From the NCBI GenBank assembly GCA_013433145.1, contig CM024178.1:6929260-6993259 (forward strand): a stretch of DNA of 64,000 nt. Reading direction: 5' to 3'. A program made the translations under genes and the position numbers. Origin of the DNA: Ascaris suum (lineage: Eukaryota; Nematoda; Chromadorea; Rhabditida; Ascarididae). Below are positions 23,580-36,487 of this stretch, piece after piece; within the stretch, counting starts at the first letter, position 1, and every line of letters starts with the position of its first letter. The notes beneath the pieces were generated by a model. The model was not told the DNA's origin. It worked only from the letters and a program-made list of their open reading frames with translations, and did no database searches.

Positions 23580-26500
23580 ATGGGACAAACGGCTGAATTT
23601 ATCGCCGCTAAACGTTGCATCTATTTCATATTACGAGATGTGAGTTTATTTAGAGATTTGCTATTATTTTTTGCAATAGAAATATTATTACAGGAATGAA
23701 TGAGTATATTTCTATGAGGTTTCTTTTGTTGAAAGCTTTATTCCTATTAGAAATTTCCCCATTCTCATTCAACCGATTACTTTGAATGTTTTTTCTTTTT
23801 TCTTTTTTTTTTGCTCTGTTGATAACAATTTGTATTTTTTCAATGGTGTCGAAGAAATTTTTGGTTGCAAATATTTTAAGTTTGTTTTTAATCTGGGTTC
23901 GATGTGGTTCCGATAGCGTTCCTCATCGCCCGGATCGAGACTGGATTCAGCCTAGAGCTAAATATTTTTCATTTTGTGCAGTGGTTTTCCTCCTTTCAAA
24001 AGCAGTGAATATCATTAAAAGTTGTCAAATTCTTCAGAAAGCAAAGCTTGCCTTCATGGCCTATGGACATTTGCGCCGCGAGTTTCACATCAATAGGATG
24101 TTTGCATGCCACATTACTGAAGCGTTGACGTCGTAGACTTTGCGTTTTGGGACATTTACACGTTAGATATGAGCAATACAATCCACTAAGAATCCTCTCC
24201 CTTTCTCGTCCCATCCTCTTCTCTCTAACCAGTGCCAGGTAAGAACCAGGTGAATGGGCATAGATCTAAGCAGTATCCTCTTTTTTTCGACAGTATAAAA
24301 GGTATTTTTGGAATTCCCAGGTTTTTTGCTGGCCTATAAGTCAGCGTAGTCTAGTAGCAATATAGGCCGAGTCCGACCTTGTTGCCAGTGACTACGGAGG
24401 CATATTTAATCCAGGCCTACTGGTCAGCAGTTTGTAAGGGGAACTATCGAATTTCGAAGGGAGGTAAACCACGAATGTTATTTCCATTGAAATAATGGAT
24501 TTTTCCCGAAAAATCGTCCAAATTGTGAAAACAGGAAATTAGCGGTATATGATGTTGTTGCAAACACGCAAGAAAAGGAATACCTTGATATTACTTTCTA
24601 TAGATCGCCACAGGTTATGCCGAAGTGAAAAATCTTCGTTTCACAGAGATTCGAGAGGTTTGATGTTATAACCTAATAAGATCATCCTTCTTTATTATGC
24701 GCTAATGACTAAAGATAAAGTTTATGAAATAAACTTAAACAATAATAAATAAGTAAATAAACGAATAAACATAAAACCCCTTTATAGTTCGATTACGAGA
24801 AGAGAGAATTGAATGCGATCCGTCTAAAAGAATTGAAGAACTTGGTTAAAAATCACTCAAATATAATCGTCGACTTGGTGGATCATTTATTCAAATTCGT
24901 CCGTCAAGAGAATAGTGATCGTCGTCTTGCAATTCTCCTTATCTGCGATCATTTCTTTCAACGTTCGCATTTATTTCGTACCGAACTCACTAATTCACTT
25001 CAGGTTGCCATTTTCTTCATCTTATTTTCATAAACACTGATTACGTTGATCTCAATGCGGAGGGGGGAGGGGGGAGTTGCACTTGGTACACAAAAGTACC
25101 TCAACCCCGTATGGTACTAAATGGGATCTTGGGCAAGCATACACCATGTGCCTGTATCTCAACGCAGATTTGAGATACTTGCAGTCCTTGCTGCAATGCT
25201 TTAATCCCCTCACAGCACTCATCGCTCACCGTCACACCATTCCATAAATTGCAGCCACTGATTTGCTCATTCACTAAATTGTTCGTTTATTTACTGGATC
25301 GTCCATTAATTACACATTTTTATGCGCTTCCAGCTTTCTTTTATAGCATTATCTGTCTGTTGTGATGTCTGTATGCTTCGGTCTATTTGATAGTTTGAGC
25401 TCGGGAACTGTTGAAATAATGTTCGGTTTTTTTGCCCTCTCTTATCTATTAAAACTTATTGTTGTAAGGGAATATAAATATGATCTGTGCAGTGATTGTC
25501 GATGTTCCAGGATTTTTTGGTTTATACGGCCGAAACGGATCCTCTTCATCATCCACTACCTTCACCCAAAGAGGCTTCCAATGCTTTGAAAATGGAAACG
25601 CTTAAATTGATGAAAATTTGGCATGAGAAATTTTCGTCTGCATATCCCAAACTCGATCATGCCTATAATTTCCTACGATCATCGAAAGCGTTCGATTTCG
25701 AACGAGCCGATGCTCAGCTTCAAGTTTGTCTTTTTCATTCGTCTCTATATTTGAAGTGGAAGGGGTTAGCCTATGTTAACGGGAAATTCGGTGAGTTGAA
25801 GATGTGGGATTTCCAGGCATATTGGTACTAAGATTCATTTTCAGTTCCCTTTATTTACTTTATATTGCTTTATTTTGCTTAATAGCTTATGGAGATAGGC
25901 ATTGTTATTGATGAACTGATATCAAAATTTTCTTATGAATGGCAATCGCTTAATTTTTCAATCAACAAGGCATCCATTACGAATAAATAGCTCTTCATAT
26001 CAAATCCACTTGTCCCGATTTGATACTTCTCTCATCTAATTGTCTCCTGCGGTGTTTTTTAGAGAGTCAGTCCACTTCATCTCATTTGTTATTATTATCA
26101 CCTTTTACCTGTGATTGTTTTTTGTGGAATATGTGCAGTTTTTTGGTTTGTTATGTTGTGGAATCGTTTATTGGTTTGTTGTCGATTAATCGGAGCAGTA
26201 TTTATCAGTTCTCCGAGCAGTGTTCAAAACTTATCCAAATTTATGAGAGAAATTATATAAAATTCCTCCACAGCATTGGTTCATTGAATGTGAAAACGTG
26301 ATGTTGACTTCTGTTATCTTTTTACTCTCAGAAGCGTGCAGATGAGAGTAAGATAGAGAAAGCAAGAAGCTTGAGATTTCATGTTGTACTCTATGGTTCG
26401 ACTAAGATGAGCTCGAGCTTTGGTTAAATTTCTATTTTATGGTTGTCAATATGGAGTAAACCGTACAACGATCCTTCCGTAGACTGAGTCTGCCATTAAA

Positions 26501-29500
26501 TTGAATGTGCATTGCTCGAGCTGGAGGATTTTCTACTGGAGAGAGGTAGTTCTATTTCTCATCCAATTAGGGGAAACTAAATGGACTTCATTAAAGGAAA
26601 TATAATGCCTAATAAAGGTCGTATTAAAAATACTGCAGAATTTTATAACGTAGCACCGAGGTGCATTTATTTCAAAGCACAACTTACTTTACAGGTAGAG
26701 CGAATACGTGCGGAGGAGGCACAACGGAGACAAGAGATGCTGGCTAAGCGAGTAATAGATGAGGTGATGAAGGAGATGAATGAAAGGCGTATGGACATCA
26801 AGAAATGTTTGGATGAGACGAGAAATGCATTGGAATTACTTGTACCGAAGTTCATTCCCGATGATATGCCACAATCCTCTACTTCATGTGATGACAACGG
26901 TGATCAGACGGTGAGTGATCATGTCCCGCTTGCCCTAGACATAGATGGGCTTTCCTGTCTGTTTTCCTTTGCTCCTTGCTAATTAACGAAAATGATACGT
27001 AGGTCTGGAAGTAGTTACAGTGTCTGGAAGTAGAGCAAATAGATAGCATGCAATCTGAGCAGAAGTGGTAGAAGGAAGTACAACGATCGCAGAAGTGTAT
27101 CTTCTAGCTTCTTCCTCCCGGGACAGAAATTTGAATCTGTCTGCTCGTGATCATGAAGTTGACACCTGACGGCGCTACCTGCTTCACATCATTTTACTCC
27201 GATGTATTACTTTTCTCCCTTGACGGGTCGATGTAATACAGATATAATGAGTAGAAATAGTGAGTCCGCTGTTTGAAAACGAGCTGTAAATGTGTAAACA
27301 TTTAAGGCATTGTCTGCGTTCGTGGGCACGGACTCGATCTCGATAGTAATCCCAGTTGAAGGTCCGGTGATAAAGAGGGACGAAAGCAATGAGGCGATTA
27401 TCGGTTCGCTGCTCGACTGTGTCAAGTTGCTTCATTTCTATGAGAAGCTGCTCTCGAGGTGGATTAAGAAGTTCACTAAATTTGGAGGACGATGCGCCGA
27501 AGGAAGTGTAAAAGAGGCAATCGACTTAAAGGCTCGAGTAGCTCTTGAACTTGAAAGGTTATCCTATCACCTGTTTTCTTTTATCAGCCAATCTGAATTG
27601 TTCGTAATGAGAGTCGAGGTACTCTCAAGGCATTACTTTATTATCAAATGTTCGCAAAATTCAGATCAACATTACTCTCTATCACCAGTATTCTAACAAT
27701 ACTTCACCTATCCTATCCTCCCTCTTCCCACCTCCTCCCCTTCCTCCTTAGTGAGTCCTGGCAGCAAATTATAACCGTTTGAGAATTCTTGAACTCATTT
27801 GGTGTTGCTTTGCTGCCTAAGAGTTAGTGAGTTACAACTTACCTCTAATCAACGCAATAAATGAGCTTTGATCAATGATCGATGACCGAAATTTGCGGGT
27901 AGATAAGCGTAGCTATAACAAATTTAGGAAATTTGCTTGCATGGTTGGGAATGAAGTATGGTTTTGATGGTGCCTTTCGAAGTTTCAGTGGCAATATTTG
28001 TAATCCTTAGTGTTTATACAATTCAGATTTTAGACTTTATTTTTAAATTAGGAAAATTTACGTGCATTCGTTATTGAGAATTTAGTTAATGTTGTTTTCC
28101 AATGCGATAGTTAGCAAAATAACATAATTTGGCGTAGTTTGAAGTGTGTTACAACTATATAGTAAATACAGTGAAGTTTTTCATCTCTTTTGATTATTGA
28201 TTGAATTTAGAGGTATTTTGACGCCTGAAATGTACGCAATTTAGTAATTTTTTATCTGTAGAAGTATTCATAGTTCGTGTAGCAGTGATAAATTGTCCTT
28301 TTTAAAATTTAAGGTGCAATGAACTAAAATTAAATGGTCTGAGGAAACGCAAAAATGGATCTGAGTCAGAGAGTGACGATTTTGAAGACGTTCCTGAGAA
28401 GGAAGGTTGGCTTCTTTAAAAGATGTTTTTGCTTCTTTTATTCATCGGTGTATGTCGCTGAAGGGTAGGATTGGGATGGGCAAATTCCATCTCTTCATCT
28501 CGCTGTTCAGTGCTCTTCGCGAACTATGTTTCTTGTTTCGAAGATGTTCGCGAATTTTGCAAACATCTTCGAATCAGTCGTATTTATTTTATTTTATCGA
28601 CACCTCTTTATAGTGAGAGCCACACCATTCTGTATTCTGAAAGCGGTTGGGGGTGGAAAGAAAGAGGTAAAGAGAAGCTTGTTGGGTGAACACTCGTGCA
28701 CCGTAGGCTTCTAGGAAAGAAATTGCTGGTCCAGAAAATTGGAGGTTCTGTTTCAGTATAACGTTGATTTAACAATGTCTTAGAAAAGTTTCTTCAAAAT
28801 TCATCCGTAGCCACTGTTCGACTTCAGAAACAAGGCAAATGTTTGAGATGATTACCTCCCATGCGGGATATTATTAAACGCTGAAAAGTAATAATATGGA
28901 AAAATAGTATGGCAGTTGCTGCATTTAAACTAAAAGAATTGGTGGTCACGATGATCCGGGAAGAGGAATTATCTTTCTAAAGCTCTGTGACTGGTACCAC
29001 GACGAGCGGTTGTGATGAAATATGGCAGACTGTGAAAAAACCAATAGGTACTTAAATGGAGTTGAGGGAAAGGCACAGGAGGGAGGTGGAGAGGGAGAGA
29101 GGAGGTATGCGGAGTCGTGGTAAGGAGCGCGCTCACACATTGTATCTTTACCGCAACAGTCGCTCATTATATTATTTGATAGAGGTGATCTGAAAATATG
29201 GTCAAGAAGTTGTGTTTATTCACCTCTCCGACCGACTGGCCAATTAAAAACGCAGCATATGCCTCGATAGAGTACTCAAAATTGCACAGAACCAGTTTCA
29301 GGAAATGGCAACAAAAAAAGGTTGCTGAGATGGTTTTTATGGTAACTAAATTGACGTCTAAAATGTTTTCATTGAAGGATGTTTGGAAACTCCTTTAATT
29401 TTGCAAATACAGACATGAACATTTTTATGCGACGTCATAAACGATTTGTTATTTATTTCTACATTATTTTGTCAAGTTCCACTCTCTGGAAGTATACCAT

Positions 29501-32391
29501 CATTCACGCTTTAGAATGTACTAATCGATATTTTCTTTTGTCGAAGAAATGAGTGAACATAAGGTTGAAATTTTTTAAAGCATGAAAAATATAGGTCTGG
29601 AGCTCGAATTCAAACGACCTTACGATATTCCTAGCCATATACTCGCAAGGATTAATGAGATGGACGCGGATGAGCAATCGTGTTCAAGCGGAAAGGTGAT
29701 AACGAAGTCGAAATCTGATTGTTCCCTAGCAGGTATGTTATTTTTAGAACATATTTAGCTGCAACAGGTAGCTCTTAGAGTTGTTTCCTTTCATCATCGA
29801 GCCCAATTTTGGTAGAAAAATTTCGGATTTTTTTTTTGATTCTAAAGATGTTTTTTGCAGCCAGTAAAATATGGCGAGGAGTCTCGCTTTCATCATAAAA
29901 TAATAACATTCTCCCGCAAGGTCATCTTGCTTTCTCCAGGAAAGGCACTTTTCAGTGGGTCGGCCTCAGCCCCCTCTCTTACACCGCTTCCTCCTTTTTC
30001 CAGTCATTCGAAACTGCTAATAAATTGTAAGGATTGCTGCTACTTCTTCTATTAAAGGTCACAGAAATTTTGTCTTCTAGTACAAGTCTTCCATAATGGT
30101 TGGTGTTTGCCAGAAAAATGAAAAATAATAGCAAAAGAAGCAGTTTTTAGGAAATGATGACAAAAGGAATGCGCCTCAAATTCCGACCCTGTCGTTTGGT
30201 CTGGACTTGAAGTACTGGGGAGAAAAGGACGTGCAACCAGCCGAAATTCCTCGTAACAACTCCGACTGTCATCGATTCTGGCGACCATCTGATGATAGGT
30301 TCGTTGTAAATATTTTATTTTGATATATTGCATGGTTTTTTGAATTGAACAAGACTTGCTTTGCGTAATTACGTGAGAAAGAAAGGCGCTTAATTAATAT
30401 GAAGTGATTATTGGATCAGAGAAGTTCGATCCAGCAAAGGGTTGATCTTCATTTTGCATGTAGTTGTTGTGTTATAAGCGTAGAGAAGTTGGTATTCGAT
30501 AATCGAACGATCAGAAGGTTAATGTGTCAGTTGCATAGTTCTTTTTCCTTCGCATAAGAAGATGCTAAAGATGCTATGATCTTCACAAATTTCTTTTAAA
30601 GTTTAAAACAGTCAAGCGTTGATCGTGAGTCCATAATTTGGAAAGATTTGATATTATTATCATACGCGCTAAATTACTTTAATAATGAAGACCCTTTATA
30701 GAAAAGGGACTGTGCTGAAGGATGGGTCAATTAGTGGTTAAGGGGCGAGGGGCGATGAGGAAGGGGAACTAGAAATTGACTGTTTTCTGCTTCGTTGAGC
30801 AATTCTTGGCTCGCACTTATGGATTACAAAAAAATCTTTCTTGTATATGAATTTAGCTCTGATACAAGGACTTTGGCTGCATATTTTGGATCCAAACGGT
30901 TGAGCGACGCAGATGTTTTTCCCTTGCTGACTACATCACATGAGACATTCCAAACCGGAAGACATTGAAGACAGTTGTTTCTACATCGACTAATTGCCCC
31001 GAATGTTTTAGCAATACGACGTGTAACGATGAAACAGAGGTGTATCGTAGTCGAGTGATGACGTTCGTGGGTGAAGAGCAAAGAGCAACACGGCAATGTC
31101 GTGCTCCGCTCAGAGATGGCTCACTCTGTCCCCGAATGGATAAACACAAATGTCCTATACATGGTCTTATTGTCGATCGAGATCAAATGGGATTCCCCAC
31201 ACAAGAATTGCCTCAGTAATGAATCGTTTTTTTTCCTTATGTTTCTTTTTAGAGTCGATCCTTTGCATCTACACGTATATTGTTTGTAAATTTCAAATTC
31301 ATCTCCGACAGTGGAATAGGAAACGCTATTTGCTAATAGGGTCACATTATTTGATAGCCGCTTGTCAAGGAGTCGGAGTTATAGACTTTTACTGATCCGA
31401 AGCAGGGGACTGGAATCTAGTTTGAATTCGCCTAGAGGGATGAGCGTTTTATTTTACGTGGAAAACGCGTTACTTTCGAAGAAGCGAAAGCGAAAACTAA
31501 GAGCCACGTACTGTTTAAAAAATTATGAAAAATAGAAAATACTCTAAAGTTTTTAGTAAAATATGGCGAAAGAAAAACGAACGAAAAAATAATGATCAAA
31601 CCTTAGTCTTTTATTTTTCGACCAACAGCCGCCGTACAGAATGTTCTTTTCTCCTCTAATATACTATATAGAAATTCTTTATGCATGAGAATTTATTATG
31701 TGTATTGAGTATATTTAAAAACAGAAAATATCGTTGCTTTCAAATGCGTAATTTCTTTATAAATAACAATGAACAAAAAAAAAGTTGGCGAGGGGATTTC
31801 ACGAAAAAAATTGCAGGTGTTCGAAGAAGCCAACAGAGTCAAAGGAAGATGAAGAATATTTGAGAGATGTGGAGGCAGCGATAGGGGTGGATCTACGTTT
31901 CAACAAGAAAGGCAAACGAAAGAAGCAAACGAAAAAGCAGCGTATTGCTCCTTCGCAGGAGGTTCGAATGCGTCTAGAAGTAGGCCATTTTGTAATTTTC
32001 CTCTAGAGTAATACCGACATATTAATCGACAGCATTACTAGATTCTTTTTTTCTTCGAGTTTACTGAATCTTTTTCAGGCAGAGAGAATTTTTCTCGGAT
32101 CATCTTTTCACTTTTATTTAGTTGCAGCTGTCAGCAAAGTGTCTCATTGATGCAACATAATTTACAGACAGATAATTCATTTAAATAAAAGGTAGTTGAG
32201 GTATTCCTTTACCTAATTTTATAGGATTGTCGGATGTTTTTATTCGTAAGAGAAGTGTTTGAAATTTTCAGAAGAAGTTATTGGATCGTCGCACGATGAA
32301 GCGTGTCTCAGCCACTCTTGATGCAATTCGTAAGGCTCGTGCTGCAAAAAACTTCGAGCATCAGTTCAACTATGCTTTATCTCGTACATAA
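23580..32391 (+). CDS. uvssa: UV-stimulated scaffold protein A (UVSSA) homologue
   Basis: UVSSA binds stalled RNA polymerase II and recruits TFIIH in transcription-coupled repair in the nucleus. Proposed exons are 23580-23639, 24788-25003, 25511-25723, 26695-26910, 27307-27557, 28314-28405, 29595-29732, 30151-30298, 30857-31215, 31817-31979 and 32272-32391, about 658 residues (human about 709). Family marks: the VHS-like N-terminal helices (DRRLAILLICDHFFQRSHLF), PSPKEASNALK, ELLVPKFIP, the acidic DDFEDVPEKEG, FGLDLKYWGE with HRFWRPSDD, the zinc-finger QCRAPLRDGSLCPRMDKHKC followed by PIHG, LRDVEAAIGVDL, and the C-terminal FEHQFNYAL. Exon phases fit at every junction. Exon 9 has one base too few, giving a frame change at about 30940-30972; it is either an indel or an unusual 47-nt intron. 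The first exon rests only on its ATG, phase and GTGAGT donor. Confidence 0.93.
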
Positions 32392-33661
32392 TTCAGGTCG
32401 GAAAACTCTTGACCCATTCTGCTTCGGTGCATTTTTTGGAGGGGAAGAGAGGGCAGTGGTCACTGTTTTTACAGGGAATATTTTCGTCCACAGTGATTAA
32501 AGTGAAGAGAATACATGGTGAGGGCATAGATGTTTTGTTCGGATTGCGAGTGGAAGAGTCACGAGTAGAAAGAAGTACGTATATCGTTTCGCTGATTTTA
32601 GGCTCTTTATTTTCATCTGACGTTGAGGTGTTCGAATGCAGTACCTACCAACTTCTTTTATATCTAGGAAGCAGTTTTTGTGTTGCAGTTAATCATTGTT
32701 AACTGTTCAGGTAAGCTTTGTATGAGGTTGTCTTTTTGAAACACCCAACACGGATTGATCTTTCATTCTTCTTCACAATGAAATCGCACATAGGAAAAAA
32801 TTGGTTGAGCATTGAGATTGATGGAATATGTTGGATCAACAAGTTGTGCATTGTTTATTATTAAATTGTTTGCTTTGTAATTTCAAATTTTTCGATCTTA
32901 CCTGTTTTTCTTTTATGTCTCATCGTCGGATTTTTTTTAATATCCTCTGTTAATAGTCCTCTTACAAAATGTGATATCGATTGGTGTTGATAACAGAGAT
33001 CATCTTTGATAATAGCTTCGCTTGATGTCGTTCATTTTCCTCTCATATTTGACTTCAGAGAATGCTTTAAAGTTTTTCACTCTTTCCATTGCATGTTGAT
33101 TCGGGTATGTTCATTGCTATTGTGTGATTATTTGCTCGTCTTTATTTTGTGCCTTATTCTAGTATATTTCAAGAATATATTCAGATTATTGTGTCGCATT
33201 AGGTTTGCATATGTAATAAGATGTGTGAGAGGGCGGACTTTCAGGTCTGAGTCCAGTTTCCCTCTTTCCGCTCCCCTGCTCCCAATCTTTCTCTCCGCGA
33301 CGATCCAAAGAGCACTGAAAAAAAGATAGCTAAGGGACGTTGGGTTTCGGGTTGAAATTGAAAATGGAAAGCGTTTTATGGTCCCGAGGAAGCTTTCTGA
33401 GAGTCCACCAGTTTTTTTTTGTCAGTTCAACTACTACAGGAGAGTTTTCCATTGATGCCTCTGGCAAATTTCTGAATAAAATCCAAATTCATGGGATTAT
33501 ATAGGTGTACGATTGATATCTCTATGTATAAAGGTATATACGCTGTGGATTAAATAAAACATGAATTAGTGTGTGGTGATTCTGAAAACCTTGTCGTACG
33601 GGTGACGCTTAGCTACTTCATATTTTAACTTGATTTATTAATGATAGTTTTTATTGATTAG

Positions 33662-33666
<5 letters not shown>

Positions 33667-33755
<89 letters not shown>
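33667..33755. repeat. (AT)n microsatellite, about 44 units
   Basis: 89 bp of uninterrupted AT dinucleotides. The apparent open frame across it (Ile-Tyr repeats) is an artefact. Confidence 0.99.
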
Positions 33756-33756
<1 letters not shown>

Positions 33757-36474
33757 CGCTTAGAAGATTTTGCGTTCTTTTCAAGTTCGCAGCAAATTTT
33801 GGTTGTTTGTGGAGATGAGGAGACGTTTCTGTTGAGTTCACAAGCGCGGCCGTTTTATTCCGGTACCAACATTCCTATGAAAATTTAAATGAGATTTTAT
33901 AAAATTGCAGTGCTTGGATTGGAACTTTCATCTAGGTTTATCGGGATTTTTCTGAACATGAGAGAGAATCAATGCAGATTATTATTTAGAGTAATAGAGC
34001 AATAGTTCTTGCTTCTCAAGGATAATAGGCAATTTCTGCGGGTAGAATCTGCATAATTATCGTTGACTTCACATATACCTGCGGTGCGCATTCTACCCAT
34101 CAGCAATTGTACTATTGCACTTGAAAATTGTTTGTGTAAAAGCTTTCGTTAGTATGAGGTATTCGACTTCCGGCAACTATACATCCATCAAATAAAAGTA
34201 CCTGTAAAATCTTTTCACATTTAAAGGTACCTTGGTGTATTAGTGGAAGTTTTTTCTCGAAGAATGCTTTCACTGAAGGTCGTGATTGCAATACCGTTGG
34301 TCAGCATTCACTAAGAGCATTTTTCTCTGATTTTCGAGGCAAACGTGTGGTCGTGCAGTTTGCATTGAACTGCTAGGCTTGCTTGTGCAACGCGGTTTGC
34401 AACGATGACGAGTGGAGGCGTATGTATGTTTGCGTATGTATGTCTATTTCAAATCATAAACAATGAGAGTTGCAGCTGGAGCTGCAAGATCTGATGGGTT
34501 TAGTGTGCACGGCTAGTCTCCTAATAGCCACTGTTGTTATTGATCCATCCACTTCGGCCTGCTAATAGTTAATTCGAGTTACATAAAAACATTTTTTGCA
34601 ATTTGGCTGATTTTTCATTTCATTTTGATTGCGCGGTAAAAAAACGATTTATATGTGGTAGGTTTATAAAAATGATCGGAGCAGTGAAATTATTGTACAT
34701 ATTTTATGATATTGCTGGTTTTTAACGGCAGCTGGTCTGATGAGCGAAATGCGAAGTCGATGGTGGGCTGTTTTCTCTGGCACTTATCTTACCTATTTTT
34801 AATCAGCAGGTTGCGAAGAAGACGCACACAAGGATTTGACGTGTCGTTGTACACTTGCGCACAAATCTTCCCACACGGTGGGTGAGGGGGAGGGTTTCGG
34901 GTCGCGTATTTTCTCTAGCCGGTGTGCATGTTACCACGGAATAAAGCTGGAGTCTTTGCAGCCGGAACTAAGCTTAACCAGGTGTCCTCCTTTGCAGTTA
35001 ATTCTTTTTGTCGCTGTTTAGTGAGGGGTGGATGACAGCGTACTGTTGTTTTTAACTTTCTGTTTAGGATTTTTGCATCGCTTTTTATTATATCTCTCCC
35101 GCACTGTGATGCATAGTGAATCTGCCATCGTCGTATTCCATCATTCCGAGATGTGTAGGTCGTTGGTGTTTGTAATAAAGACCGGCTTTGGTGTGCAAAT
35201 GTCGGTCCTAGTCTTTTGCCAAATGACATCATTGGTGTTGTTACAAAGTTCTTCTTCGATGGCGCTTCCAGACAGCTATCAGATCGGATGTTTCTACAAC
35301 CCTTCGTCTTTTTGACGTGATTATAGCCTTAAAGCGGTAGTTGCCCGGAACCAACCCTAAACCTTACATATATTGAGTAGGCATTTTTCTACACACTGTT
35401 TTCAGTGTCTCCAATGTCAAAGGGTTCAAGAACGTTATCGACTGATTTAGCCGTCGAATCAAAAAGCTTTTGTGTGCCCTCTTGGTGGCTTTCTTCATTG
35501 ATCGCAATTCTATCGATTTCATTAGGAATACCTGTATTGTTTCTTCTAAAATGTAAGTGAATACCTTTGATAAAAAGATCATTGTAATGCGCCTTTATCT
35601 AAACGCATAAGCCAGTTAATATTTTAATGCGCCTTAAAGCGATTAATGTTTACGATCTTATTGACAGCTGCCTAAAATCGTCAATAACTTATTAGTTGAC
35701 CATTATTTCCCCAAAATACGATCCTAGAGAAAAAATGGCCTACAAGGTACGGTCTCATTTATGAAGCAAGTAACTGTAATTGGAACCAAGCTTCGACTGG
35801 CAATTGGTGGCTTAGACGAGAGGAAGGGGGAGGGATGGTGGGAATAGATTTCGTTATCTGATCAACTGCCTCATTAATTTCTTTCCTCACACAATGATTT
35901 AATATAAGGTCATTTCCATACTTCACCAGCTATCTCTGATGGATAACTCTAAGCGATAATGTCACAGTTTTCTTATTGACAGCTGCCCATTCGTCCGTAT
36001 ATGCCACACTTGTAAGCTGAATAGAAAAAGGGGGTCTTTGTAGTTTTTATTGGAGCTGTCATCTTACGACGCTCTTCAAGAGGGCTGGGGCTGAGGTCTT
36101 ACCTGTCTCCTCGCTCAAAATGGGAGACGACTTTCCATGCCGTCTTATTCAAATGACCCCATCTCTTCAACGCCTCAACAACCCCGTCCGCCTTCCTCAC
36201 TGGAGAAGGGGATGATCGTGACGATGATCTACTGCTGCTTCTATCTGTAGAAGTGAGGATTGAGAAGCCCTCGTTGCTCCTTCGTCTCTCATTTCCTACC
36301 GCTTTCCCGCGTCTCTCATTGTCAGCGTTTGTTTCCTTAAATCTTTATTTTTGAATACGACTTATTTATTCATCTCAAAAAATTTGTAATCAAACAAAAG
36401 TTATATCGATACGATAAATAGATCAAATTAAATCGTTGACGTTCGTTTGTTACGCCAATAAAAAAAAACGAAAA

Positions 36475-36481
36475 TTTTCAG
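36475..36481 (+). promoter_or_regulatory. Likely trans-splice acceptor before PHPT1
   Basis: AAAATTTTCAG ends at 36481, six bases ahead of the ATG, matching the nematode 3' splice consensus. No upstream exon is needed for the reading frame. RNA reads carrying a spliced leader would confirm it. Confidence 0.55.
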
Positions 36482-36487
36482 AATTAT

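Larger units (their letters stand above)
32392..36487. other. Intergenic between UVSSA and PHPT1
   Basis: It holds the UVSSA 3' UTR, the (AT)n microsatellite at 33667-33755, and a GC-richer stretch at about 36060-36330 that may belong to the PHPT1 upstream region. The sequence TCTTATTGACAGCTGCC occurs twice, near 35657 and 35971. No exon was recognised. Confidence 0.5.

Noticed and set aside
24340..24440. Structured GC-richer stretch that resembled a tRNA or small RNA
   Set aside because: No T-loop GTTCRA motif, acceptor-stem pairing or anticodon arm could be built.
33638..33841. Minus-strand ORF rich in Ile-Tyr repeats
   Set aside because: It is the translation of the (AT)n microsatellite.
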